This document shows, one piece after another, positions 17,487 through 25,697 of a stretch of DNA of 47,216 nucleotides (position 1 is its first letter; each line of letters begins with the position of its first letter). Made by a program: the position numbers and the translations under genes. The stretch is from contig CAZVTR010000016.1 of assembly GCA_964630305.1 (NCBI GenBank), positions 1-47,216 of the forward strand. The letters run 5' to 3'. The notes under the pieces are model-generated. The model was not told the DNA's origin. It saw nothing but the letters and a program-made list of their open reading frames with translations, and did no database searches. The stretch comes from JAKPPT01 sp964630305 (GTDB lineage Bacteria; Spirochaetota; Spirochaetia; Treponematales; UBA12059).

Positions 17487-18608
17487 ATGAGTCTTATGTT
17501 TAAAGTTGTACATCAAGACAGCCTTACGCGAGCCAGAACAGGCATGCTGGAACTGCCGCATGGAACGGTAGAAACACCTGTATTTATGCCTGTTGGAACA
17601 AACGGAACAGTAAAAGGTGTAACAAAAGATAACCTAAAGGAAATTGGTTTTGGCATAATTCTGTCTAATACGTATCACTTGTATTTGCGCCCCGGACTCG
17701 ATGTAATAGAAAAGGCCGGCGGTCTCCATAAATTTATAAACTGGGATAAAAATATTTTAACCGATTCAGGCGGATTCCAGGTTTTCTCACTTACGAAGCT
17801 TAGAAAAATAAGAGATGAAGGCGTTGTGTTTCAATCTCATATTGACGGTAGCAGACATACACTGACACCGGAAAAAGTGGTGCACATTCAGCAAGTGTTA
17901 GGAAGCGATATTTTTATGCAGCTCGATGTATGCACCCCGTATGGAATTAAAGAAAAAGAAGCAAAAAAAGCGCTCGATATTACAAAACAGTGGACAAGCC
18001 GTTCAATCGAATATTGGAAACAAAATCAGGAACGGTCGAGCGGCAACTTGTTTCCTATTATGCAGGGGAACTTTTATAAAACACTGAGAGCTGAAAGCAA
18101 AGAGTTCATTTGCAATCTCGATACCCCTGGCATTGCAATCGGAGGGCTATCTGTTGGAGAGCCATTTCCGGTATTCGAAGAGTTTTTAGCCTGCTCGACA
18201 GAAGGACTTCCTGAATCAAAACCTCGGTACGTTATGGGCATTGGTACGCCGCTCTATATTCTTACTGCAGTAGAAAACGGAGTTGATATGTTTGATTGCG
18301 TGTTCCCGACACGTACAGCGCGAAACGGTTTGCTTTTTACCTGGAATGGTCCAATTTCCATAAAACAGGCTCAATATATTGAAGATTTTGCACCAATTGA
18401 TACAGCTTGCACATGCAAAGTCTGTCGGGAATATTCACGAAGTTACCTGCGGCACCTCTATAAATGCAATGAAATTCTCTATTCAATACTGGCAAGTTAT
18501 CACAATCTTTATTTTTTACATGAACTCATGAAAAAAATCCGATATACTATAAGTAATGGTACGTTCGCAGACTTTAAAAAAGAATTTCTTGCAAACTATA
18601 AAGAGTAA
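17487..18608 (+). CDS. tgt: Queuine tRNA-ribosyltransferase (TGT)
   Basis: TGT exchanges G34 of GUN-anticodon tRNAs for a 7-deazaguanine precursor in queuosine synthesis. The 373-residue product shows the substrate pocket TDSGGFQVFSL, the GGLSVGEP loop, the nucleophile motif FDCVFPTRTARNG, and zinc ligands CTCKVCREY...H near residues 310-340. The CAGGAG at 17471 fixes the start at ATG 17487. The end overlaps the following NlpC/P60 gene by 53 nt. Confidence 0.96.
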   Translation: MSLMFKVVHQDSLTRARTGMLELPHGTVETPVFMPVGTNGTVKGVTKDNLKEIGFGIILSNTYHLYLRPGLDVIEKAGGLHKFINWDKNILTDSGGFQVFSLTKLRKIRDEGVVFQSHIDGSRHTLTPEKVVHIQQVLGSDIFMQLDVCTPYGIKEKEAKKALDITKQWTSRSIEYWKQNQERSSGNLFPIMQGNFYKTLRAESKEFICNLDTPGIAIGGLSVGEPFPVFEEFLACSTEGLPESKPRYVMGIGTPLYILTAVENGVDMFDCVFPTRTARNGLLFTWNGPISIKQAQYIEDFAPIDTACTCKVCREYSRSYLRHLYKCNEILYSILASYHNLYFLHELMKKIRYTISNGTFADFKKEFLANYKE

Positions 18609-19062
18609 AGTAGCTCTCTGTATTACTGTTTGTGTGTTTTGCATGCAAACACCAAAAATTTTTACAGATGAGCCATATACCGCTAGTTTTCCTGAAATTC
18701 AAGTTATTGCAGGCGCAATGGACTATCTTGGCACACCGTATGCATACGGCGGATTAACAAAAGTAGGTATGGATTGCTCTGGTTTTGTATATACGGTGTA
18801 TAAACCGCTGTTTGCGAATGCTCCAAGAATCAGCAAGGATTGGATGCAGTATGGCGTTCCTATACAGGAAGAGTATCATCCTGCTGATATTTTGCTCTTT
18901 GCAGATCGCGGCATAATATTTCATGTTGCTATTTATATTGGCGATAACTGTTTTATCCATTCTGCTTCACAGGGACCAAAGACTGGAGTAATTATATCTT
19001 CACTTGATGAACCTTACTGGAAAAATTATTTTTATATAGCACGGAGATTATGGAATGAGTAG
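18556..19062 (+). CDS. Exported NlpC/P60 family peptidoglycan hydrolase
   Basis: NlpC/P60 proteins are cysteine endopeptidases that cleave peptide stems of peptidoglycan. The product is about 168 residues. It has a signal-peptide-like start (KK and K residues, then VALCITVCVFC) and then one catalytic domain. The nucleophile lies in MDCSGFVY (Cys about residue 74) and the catalytic His in FHVAIYIGDNCFIHS. The TPYAYGG motif ahead of the Cys is typical. The chosen ATG lies within tgt. No strong ribosome site is seen, so the exact start is uncertain. It overlaps the HEAT-repeat gene by 8 nt. Confidence 0.85.
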   Translation: MVRSQTLKKNFLQTIKSKVALCITVCVFCMQTPKIFTDEPYTASFPEIQVIAGAMDYLGTPYAYGGLTKVGMDCSGFVYTVYKPLFANAPRISKDWMQYGVPIQEEYHPADILLFADRGIIFHVAIYIGDNCFIHSASQGPKTGVIISSLDEPYWKNYFYIARRLWNE

Positions 19063-20401
19063 CAAAAAATATATATCTTATTTTTTACTAAGCTTTATTG
19101 TATGGATTGCAGCTTTAAATAGTTTTTCACAATCCGCTGACGATTTAATACTGAGCACCTTGCGCTATGGAATTGATGAAAAAGTCAATGAAACGCTCAA
19201 TAAACTTATTAGCGATAAAAATTATAAATATGATGATGATATTTATAAAATCTTGCTTGAAACGAAAAATCAAAAAATTAAAGAAACGATTATTAAATAT
19301 TTTGCCAGCAAAGATCCTCCCGATGAACGTATTATTACCATGGCTGAACAGATTCTTTCTAATAGAGACAATGAAGCAAAAGAGGTTGTGCAAGCCGTCT
19401 TTACATATTTTACAAAACTAAAAAAGTTCAATAAACCGGAAGTGCTTGAAACTATTTTAGCTAATAACGAAAAGGATTATATTGTTCCGACGCTCAAGCT
19501 TATCGGGAGTGCAAAACTCCAAAGTTTTGCAAAAACGCTCCTCAAGTTGTATGAAAAGGATGAAGTAAGCCAAGAAGTAAAACAGGAAATTTTACTTGCA
19601 TTAGGTGAACTTCAAGTACAGGAAGCGCTTGATCTGTTTAAAAAAATTATCAATCGGGGTGAGGATGCCGGCAAAGTTGAGCGCATGTATGTGTGTGCCG
19701 GACTTGGAAAGCTAAAAGGATCAGAAGCCATAGAACTTTTAGCTAAAGCATTAAATCAAAAAGATCCCAATGTAAGAGGGTCAGCTGTAAAAGCTTTAAG
19801 TGATATAGGAACTCCGGAAGTTAACCAGTATATTATTCAAGCACTCAGGGATTCGCATGTCATACCAAGGCTAACTGCAGTGCAAGCAGCAGGTGAATTA
19901 AAAATAATAGATGCAATTCCATATCTGGAATATCAATTTAAACAGGATCCCGAAAAAAAAGTTAAAGAGCAGGCAGTTATAGCATTAGGGAAAATTGGCA
20001 CCGAGACCTGCGCCGAAATACTTAAAAAAAATATAACCGATGAAAAAATTCCTGATGTCTATCGGGCCTTGTTGTTTAGTGTATATATAGAAAATTTTGG
20101 CACAAAACTGGAAAAAAATTCTCCTGTGCTCGAGTTTTTTATTAAAGCAATGAATGATAAAACAAGAACACTTTTTACGGAGATAACCCGCAAAATATTT
20201 GCAAGTACAAGTCCCAATTTTGTTCCATTCATTGCGCTACTGCTTGAAGATAAAGATTTTACCGTAAGGCTCAATGCGCTCGCATGGCTTGAGCGTAATA
20301 AGATAAAAGATTTGCTCGATAAAATTAAACAAATATCAGAGAGCGATCCAGTTGAAACGGTGCGGAAAAAAGCTCAGACAGTTTATGAAAGCCAGCGATG
20401 A
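19055..20401 (+). CDS. Exported HEAT-repeat protein
   Basis: This is a 448-residue protein with a signal peptide (ISYFLLSFIVWIAALNSFSQS) and then repeated helix pairs of HEAT/PBS-lyase type. Examples are ALGELQVQEALDLFKKII, NVRGSAVKALSDIGTPEV, RLTAVQAAGELKIIDAIPYL and KEQAVIALGKIG. Such solenoids serve as protein-binding scaffolds; no catalytic motif is seen. The start overlaps the preceding hydrolase stop, so the two are probably co-translated and may act together in the periplasm. That link is inference. Confidence 0.8.
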   Translation: MSSKKYISYFLLSFIVWIAALNSFSQSADDLILSTLRYGIDEKVNETLNKLISDKNYKYDDDIYKILLETKNQKIKETIIKYFASKDPPDERIITMAEQILSNRDNEAKEVVQAVFTYFTKLKKFNKPEVLETILANNEKDYIVPTLKLIGSAKLQSFAKTLLKLYEKDEVSQEVKQEILLALGELQVQEALDLFKKIINRGEDAGKVERMYVCAGLGKLKGSEAIELLAKALNQKDPNVRGSAVKALSDIGTPEVNQYIIQALRDSHVIPRLTAVQAAGELKIIDAIPYLEYQFKQDPEKKVKEQAVIALGKIGTETCAEILKKNITDEKIPDVYRALLFSVYIENFGTKLEKNSPVLEFFIKAMNDKTRTLFTEITRKIFASTSPNFVPFIALLLEDKDFTVRLNALAWLERNKIKDLLDKIKQISESDPVETVRKKAQTVYESQR

Positions 20402-20405
20402 GCTA

Positions 20406-20435
20406 TTGACAAATCGATAAAAAAATATCTAATAT
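20406..20435 (+). promoter_or_regulatory. Promoter of the hydrogenase maturation operon
   Basis: TTGACA at 20406-20411 and TAATAT at 20430-20435 are separated by 18 nt, and the overlapping TATACT at 20433 is an alternative -10. Initiation is expected near 20442. The leader contains a small hairpin (GCATAG/CTATGC, about 20442-20458) and a short ORF. Confidence 0.7.
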
Positions 20436-20497
20436 ACTAGCAGCATAGAAATGCTATGCAATCTGCGGGACGGATATATCTTTCCCAAGGAGATTTT

Positions 20498-20530
20498 ATG
20501 TCTGGTGCTAATCCAGAGGAGTTTTACTGA
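20498..20530 (+). CDS. Putative 10-codon leader peptide of the hyd operon
   Basis: An ATG at 20498 with a strong AAGGAG (20487-20492, 5-nt spacing) starts a 10-residue ORF, MSGANPEEFY, whose TGA overlaps the ATG of the next gene. The following gene has its own GAGGAG inside this ORF. The geometry is that of a translated leader or coupling peptide. No function is known; it could be fortuitous. Confidence 0.5.
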   Translation: MSGANPEEFY

Positions 20531-20817
20531 TGGAAAAGCGGATAGGTCTTGTTGCTATTCTCATTCACAATCCCGATGCAGTTAAACAAGTAAATACTCT
20601 GTTATCATCGTACGCTAATATCATTGATGCTCGACTTGGCCTTCCCATGCGGCATAGAAATATTTCTCTCATATCAATAGTAGTTGAGGGAGATACCGAT
20701 TCCATTGGCGCATTGACAGGAAAGCTTGGAAAAATCTCCGGAGTAAAGGTAAAGTCCGTCCTCACGTCCTATAAGGAGGATGAGAATGGAGATACTTCAC
20801 AAAACAAGAAAACCTGA
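20530..20817 (+). CDS. TM1266-family putative regulator of the iron-only hydrogenase system
   Basis: This is a 95-residue protein of the ACT-like TM1266 family, which co-occurs with [FeFe]-hydrogenase maturation genes. Its molecular role is not established. Visible are the typical EKRIGLVAILIHNPDAVKQVN start, the ARLGLPMRHRNISLISIVVEG core and GKLGKISGVKVKSVL near the end. The GAGGAG at 20516-20521 supports ATG 20530. It overlaps hydG by 32 nt, which implies tight coupling. Confidence 0.85.
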   Translation: MEKRIGLVAILIHNPDAVKQVNTLLSSYANIIDARLGLPMRHRNISLISIVVEGDTDSIGALTGKLGKISGVKVKSVLTSYKEDENGDTSQNKKT

Positions 20818-22255
20818 TATTAACAGGGACAAACTGTATTCAATCCTTGCCGAAGCAGAGGCGCACAGAGAGCCATTAGAGCCAATACTTACTAAAGCAA
20901 AAAAACTAGAAGGTTTAACACTCTATGAAACTGCTCAACTGCTCACTGTTGATGATGATAGCGAGCTTTCTCTGCTTTTAGAAACTGCAGGAAACGTTAA
21001 GCAAAAGATTTATGGACGGCGAATCGTACTATTTGCGCCACTCTATATTGGAAATGTCTGCTCAAATGACTGCTTATACTGTGCGTTTCGTGTGCCCAAC
21101 ACTCAACTTGTACGAAAACGCCTAACATTATCTGAAGTCGAAGCTGAAACTAGAGCATTGCTTCGTGAGGGTCATAAACGAATTTTACTGCTGCAGGGTG
21201 AAGATGCTGAAAATTCTATTGATGCACTCGTGAGCGCTATTACCTGTATTTACAATGTCAGGGAACCAGCACCTGTAACAGGCATTGTTCAATCAATACG
21301 CCGAATTAACGTTGAAGTTGCACCAATGAGCGTAAAAGACTTTACCCTGCTCAAGCAGGCAAAAATTGGTACCTACGCATGTTTCCAGGAAACATACGAT
21401 CCTGAGGTTTATACTCAGTATCATAAAAGTGGTCCAAAAGCAGATTATGAATGGCGGCTTTCGGTCATGGATAGAGCCATGGAGGCTGGCATAGCAGATG
21501 TTGGCCTTGGAGCATTGTTTGGACTTGCTGATTATCGATTTGAGGTATTAGCGCTTTTAGAACATGCAAAACATTTAGAAAAATATTATGGCACAGGGTG
21601 CCATACTATCAGTATTCCCCGTATTGAACCTGCAGTTGGAGCACCTGTATCGGATCATATTCCGCAACCGGTCAGTGACAGAAACTTTAAGAAGCTTGTT
21701 GCAGTGCTCAGACTTGCGCTCCCTTATACCGGCATCATTCTTTCCACAAGAGAACAAGAGCAGCTTCGTAATGAGTTGTTTCATTACGGAGTGAGTCAGA
21801 TATCAGCTGGTTCAAGAACAAACCCTGGTGCATATGCAGCACAAGCGAGTACTGACAATAAAACAACGCATGGTACTACTGCACTAGAAAACAAAATTGA
21901 TGCTGTAACCGCTGAGCAATTCCAGCTGGGTGATCATCGAAGTCTTAAGGAAGTTGTCAGAGCCCTGGCATCGGCTGGTTATGTTCCATCATTTTGCACC
22001 GGCTGCTATCGTAAAGGCAGAGTAGGGAGCGATTTTATGGACCTTGCTAAACCAGGTCTTATCCAGCAATTTTGTGAACCTAATGCGTTTTTTACCTGCA
22101 ATGAATACATTGAAGATTTTTTAACAAACGATGAAAAAACAGAATTGCAGGAGCTTTATAAGAGGCTCATCACAACCTATCCAGGTAAAATCAGTAGTGT
22201 CATAGAAGCAGGTATACAAAAAATAAAAGCAGGCGAACGGGATGTTTATGTATGA
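20786..22255 (+). CDS. hydG: [FeFe] hydrogenase H-cluster radical SAM maturase HydG
   Basis: HydG is the tyrosine lyase that makes the CO and CN ligands of the H-cluster. The start is ATG 20786: the AGGAGG at 20774-20779 is 6 nt away, whereas the in-frame ATG at 20780 touches it. The 489-residue product has the radical SAM motif C-x3-C-x2-C in NVCSNDCLYCAF and the QETYDPEVYTQYH segment. It also has the C-terminal cluster region with CTGCYRKGRVGSDFMDL and a later Cys (FFTC). All expected motifs are present. It overlaps hydE by 4 nt. Confidence 0.95.
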   Translation: MEILHKTRKPDINRDKLYSILAEAEAHREPLEPILTKAKKLEGLTLYETAQLLTVDDDSELSLLLETAGNVKQKIYGRRIVLFAPLYIGNVCSNDCLYCAFRVPNTQLVRKRLTLSEVEAETRALLREGHKRILLLQGEDAENSIDALVSAITCIYNVREPAPVTGIVQSIRRINVEVAPMSVKDFTLLKQAKIGTYACFQETYDPEVYTQYHKSGPKADYEWRLSVMDRAMEAGIADVGLGALFGLADYRFEVLALLEHAKHLEKYYGTGCHTISIPRIEPAVGAPVSDHIPQPVSDRNFKKLVAVLRLALPYTGIILSTREQEQLRNELFHYGVSQISAGSRTNPGAYAAQASTDNKTTHGTTALENKIDAVTAEQFQLGDHRSLKEVVRALASAGYVPSFCTGCYRKGRVGSDFMDLAKPGLIQQFCEPNAFFTCNEYIEDFLTNDEKTELQELYKRLITTYPGKISSVIEAGIQKIKAGERDVYV

Positions 22256-23238
22256 GTGAATCAGTTTTTTTAATACAAGACTATATCAACACTCCGCTGC
22301 ATGTATTAATGAGCCTTGCAGATACAGTGTGCAGAAAGATATATGGCAATGCTGTATTTATACGAGGGCTCATTGAGGTAACTAATTACTGCACTATGAA
22401 TTGTGCCTTTTGCGGCATACGGAGAGAAAACACAAAGCTTATGCGATATAGAATGACCCGTGATGAAATACTGAGCGTTATCCAGCAAGGGCTTCAAAAA
22501 GGCATTACGAGTTTTGTGCTTCAAGGCGGTGTAGATTCCGAATTTCAAGGAAAAAAGCTCATAACTTTGGCAAAGTTAATTAGAAATAGCTTTGGAAATG
22601 ATTTTGCATTAACATTCAGCTTTGGTGTGCTTTCCTATACTACATTTCGAGAACTTTTCAGAGCTGGTGTCAATCGATATCTTTTACGTTTTGAAACCGC
22701 TGATTCCACGCTGCATGAAGCGCTAAAAGGCACACCGCTTTCCCTAAGAATACGTGCTTTTATGCATCTCAAAGAAATTGGATACGAAGCAGGGACAGGG
22801 TTTATGACTGGTCTTCCTGGTGATAATCTTTTTCATAATCTCGAACTGCTATATGCACTTAAACCAGATATGATAGGAATTGGTCCTTTTATTCCTCATC
22901 CTGAGACACCGCTTAAACATGCAAAATGCCAGGGGCTTGAACCAACACTGCGCTCAGTAGCAATCAGCAGATTACTGTTACCATATGCAAACATACCAGC
23001 TACAACCGCTGCTGGAACGCTCGAGCATAATGGGCGAGAATTGGCTCTTTCGGCGGGCGCTAATGTTGTCATGCCTAATATTGGGTCCACAGCGTATAAA
23101 CGGCTTTATGAATTATATCCTGGTAAAATTTGCATAAATGAGGATGGTTTATCATGCATAAACTGTCTTGGCGTGCGCTTAGGTTCTGTTCATAAACAAT
23201 TAGATTTTTCAAGAGGCGATTCACGAGGTAGATTATGA
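22252..23238 (+). CDS. hydE: [FeFe] hydrogenase H-cluster radical SAM maturase HydE
   Basis: HydE is a radical SAM enzyme acting on the dithiomethylamine bridge and iron precursor of the H-cluster. The 328-residue product shows IEVTNYCTMNCAFCGIRREN with C-x3-C-x2-C, the GITSFVLQGG motif, LRFETADSTLHEAL, GTGFMTGLPGD and GIGPFIPHPETPL. These are all diagnostic of HydE and the related PylB/BioB-like group. An ATGA overlap joins it to both hydG and hydF. The extra C-terminal Cys pair (CINC) may correspond to the non-essential second cluster of some HydE proteins. Confidence 0.93.
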   Translation: MSESVFLIQDYINTPLHVLMSLADTVCRKIYGNAVFIRGLIEVTNYCTMNCAFCGIRRENTKLMRYRMTRDEILSVIQQGLQKGITSFVLQGGVDSEFQGKKLITLAKLIRNSFGNDFALTFSFGVLSYTTFRELFRAGVNRYLLRFETADSTLHEALKGTPLSLRIRAFMHLKEIGYEAGTGFMTGLPGDNLFHNLELLYALKPDMIGIGPFIPHPETPLKHAKCQGLEPTLRSVAISRLLLPYANIPATTAAGTLEHNGRELALSAGANVVMPNIGSTAYKRLYELYPGKICINEDGLSCINCLGVRLGSVHKQLDFSRGDSRGRL

Positions 23239-24527
23239 GTACACTCAGAGGGGAACGGTTGCATATCGTTTTTATTGGTATCTGTAATGCAGGCAAAAGT
23301 TCGCTTGTAAATATACTGGCTGGAAGAACACTATCAATAGTAGCAGATCATCCCGGAACTACTACGGATCCGGTAGAAAAATCAATGGAGTTTAGCGGCC
23401 TTGGTCCTGTTGTGCTTGTTGATACAGCAGGTATTGATGACGAGACTGCATTGGGTACATTGCGTAGAGCGAGGACTGCTGATGCTCTGCAAAAAGCTGA
23501 TATTATAATTTTTGTCACTCCTGGAAATAAAGCACCGCTACAATGCGAGCAGACTATGTTAGAGAATCTGCTGCAAAAGGTAAAACCAATCATTGTAGCA
23601 GTCACTTTTTCTGAAATGACACTCAACACAGAAAAAGCTATATGGCTGGAGAAATATAAAAGCTATGATGTTTCAAATAGCATTGTACAAAAAAATCAAA
23701 ATGCAGTTAGAGGAATTTATTTTGTTTCTAATAGAGAGAATACATGTATTACTAGTTTAAAACAGGGTATTGCGAGTCTTGCTGATTGTATTGAAAAAGA
23801 ACACACACCGCTTCACGGGCTAGTCAAAAAAGGTGACTGCGTGATGCTTGTGACTCCCATTGATAGTGCTGCACCCAAAGGAAGACTTATTTTGCCTGAA
23901 ACAGAAGTGCTGCGCGATGCTCTTGACCGAAAGTGCAGTGTTGTGACTGTACAGCCCGAGCAATTAGAAGCAACTTATGCTAATCTCATACAAAAACCTA
24001 AACTAGTCATTACTGACAGCCAGGCATTTCCCTATACTGCATCAGTGCTCCCTGAAAATCAAGCGCTCACTTCCTTTTCGATTCTCTTTGCTCGGAAAAA
24101 AGGCGAGCTTTCCTGGTTCAGAGACGGACTTGCAATGCTTGATAGGTTAAAATATTTAAACACAATAAATATGCTTGCTATCGAAGCATGCACGCATAAT
24201 AGAACGCATGAAGATATTGCAACTATTAAAATACCTGCCATGCTTACAGCAAAAACTGGTGCTCCAGTTTCGGTTACTCCAATACGCACGCTCAGTGATA
24301 AACCGCCTGACAAGCATTTTGATATTGCAGTCATCTGTGGTTCATGCATGGCGACACGAACACTCTTTACAGCTCAAATTGACGCGCTGCATGCTGCAGG
24401 CATACCTGTAGTTAATTTTGGACTTGCTCTGGCATGGGGAAGCGGACTCATTCCGCGAGCTATAGAATTATTCCCTGAATATACAAATATGAGAGAGTAT
24501 TACTGTAGTCTTACAAGCAACTGTTAA
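23235..24527 (+). CDS. hydF: [FeFe] hydrogenase maturation scaffold GTPase HydF (divergent)
   Basis: HydF assembles the [2Fe] subcluster and passes it to the apo-hydrogenase. The 430-residue product has a GTPase domain: G1 GICNAGKSS, G2-region HPGTTTDPV, G3 DTAG. Dimerisation and cluster domains follow. The expected NKxD is not found; its place after IIVAV reads TFSEM. The cluster motif has ACTHNRTHEDI (C-x-H) and CGSCM (C-x2-C), but the His that usually precedes the last pair is Ile (VICGSC). Gene order and the remaining motifs make the assignment firm. Nucleotide specificity and cluster ligation may differ. It ends convergently with the next gene, 4-nt overlap. Confidence 0.9.
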   Translation: MSTLRGERLHIVFIGICNAGKSSLVNILAGRTLSIVADHPGTTTDPVEKSMEFSGLGPVVLVDTAGIDDETALGTLRRARTADALQKADIIIFVTPGNKAPLQCEQTMLENLLQKVKPIIVAVTFSEMTLNTEKAIWLEKYKSYDVSNSIVQKNQNAVRGIYFVSNRENTCITSLKQGIASLADCIEKEHTPLHGLVKKGDCVMLVTPIDSAAPKGRLILPETEVLRDALDRKCSVVTVQPEQLEATYANLIQKPKLVITDSQAFPYTASVLPENQALTSFSILFARKKGELSWFRDGLAMLDRLKYLNTINMLAIEACTHNRTHEDIATIKIPAMLTAKTGAPVSVTPIRTLSDKPPDKHFDIAVICGSCMATRTLFTAQIDALHAAGIPVVNFGLALAWGSGLIPRAIELFPEYTNMREYYCSLTSNC

Positions 24528-25645
24528 TCGGTATAACCATTGATAAAGAAATGCAGTTCTGGTTTAGCAATGAGAACAGCGCCGGCAAATGCTTTTGCAG
24601 TTGAAAAAGGTAAGATCTCAATAGCTAGAATTGATGCATCGGTGCCTTCGGTAAACTTGAGTGCTTTGCCTCGAGGAAAACGCAGGATAAGCTTATTCCA
24701 TCCGGCAGGAAGCGTACTGATATCAAATATTTCTTCTGCAAGGATTGAATTGTCAGTGAGCTGAACCATTCTGAGCTTGATAAACTTGGAGGCATACGCA
24801 GTACTATCACCGCGGCTAGCTTCTGAGGGGAGGGTATAGCCTGAGGGTTTTTTAACATAGAGTGTAAAATCATAAGTTCCTGGAACCAATATGGGACTCG
24901 TGTCAGCTTGTCTCAGGATAAGTCGAAGCGACCAGCGGTTAAGATCGATATCGGATCTAATAAGGTGAACATCATCAATAAAGACATCAGCACCGTTGGT
25001 ATACAGAGCAGCATAATTGAGAGAGCTTGTTGCAATATTTGTAAGCATGAGCGGAATTGTATAGTAATCGTCTTCTTGCCAGGAAAAATTTTGAACTTCT
25101 AGTTTATTAAAATTAGTTCCGCTATAAAATCTAAACGAATTGCTATTTGCAATCATGAGCGACATGATATAGCTGTGCGGGTTTGCGGAAATATCTTTAA
25201 AGAGGGCGTCCAGAGTTTTAACATAACTATTCTCTGATGCGTTAATTTTTAATCCAACAGCATGCAAAGATGCTGTTGTAACAGTTGCATTAGTACCAGT
25301 TGCTTGCCAACCGGTTGTTGCGGTACAAACTGCATTATTTGCTAGGTTTACAAGTTCCAGGAGCCATACCGTGCTCGTTGAGTCTGGCCCTGCTTCTGCA
25401 CTCTGCGTGAGCGTCATATATTGAAACGTAGAGTTAGTGCGTCCCCGCCAGCCCCAGTCCCATTTAGCAGGGCTGCCGAGCGGAACAGTTGAACCATCAT
25501 CGGTTGCGGGAGGAGCTTCCTCGATTATACGCTCTTCAATAAAGTTAATTGTGGAGTCTCTGTATTCAGGACCAAACGTTGGCGGGAAATCGCATCCAGC
25601 AACAATGAGGATACTAGCTATTACAATCCATACTTTATAGTTCAC
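24524..25645 (-). CDS. Predicted lipoprotein of unknown function
   Basis: This is a 373-residue protein with a lipoprotein signal, VWIVIASILIVAGC, cleaved before Cys18. A linker rich in Glu, Pro and Ser follows. The rest looks beta-rich, with Trp-containing segments (KWDWGWRGRTNSTFQY) and an ending (STLPAGWNKLILRFPRGKAL) resembling a carbohydrate-binding jellyroll. That resemblance is weak. I do not recognise the family. The start is a GTG. A promoter-like sequence lies so close that the transcript may be nearly leaderless. It is convergent with hydF. Confidence 0.7.
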   Translation of the reverse strand: MNYKVWIVIASILIVAGCDFPPTFGPEYRDSTINFIEERIIEEAPPATDDGSTVPLGSPAKWDWGWRGRTNSTFQYMTLTQSAEAGPDSTSTVWLLELVNLANNAVCTATTGWQATGTNATVTTASLHAVGLKINASENSYVKTLDALFKDISANPHSYIMSLMIANSNSFRFYSGTNFNKLEVQNFSWQEDDYYTIPLMLTNIATSSLNYAALYTNGADVFIDDVHLIRSDIDLNRWSLRLILRQADTSPILVPGTYDFTLYVKKPSGYTLPSEASRGDSTAYASKFIKLRMVQLTDNSILAEEIFDISTLPAGWNKLILRFPRGKALKFTEGTDASILAIEILPFSTAKAFAGAVLIAKPELHFFINGYTD

Positions 25646-25653
25646 ACACTAAA

Positions 25654-25682
25654 AGTATACTGTACAATAGCTAAAAAGTCAC
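25654..25682 (-). promoter_or_regulatory. Possible promoter of the lipoprotein gene
   Basis: Read on the minus strand, GTGACT (25682-25677) and TATACT (25659-25654) are 17 nt apart. The -10 box ends 8 nt before the GTG start codon, so initiation would fall at or next to the start codon. Confidence 0.4.
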
Positions 25683-25697
25683 GAAACAGCAAAAAAT

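Noticed and set aside
20780..20785. ATG at 20780 as the hydG start
   Set aside because: It touches the AGGAGG ribosome site; the ATG at 20786 has normal spacing.
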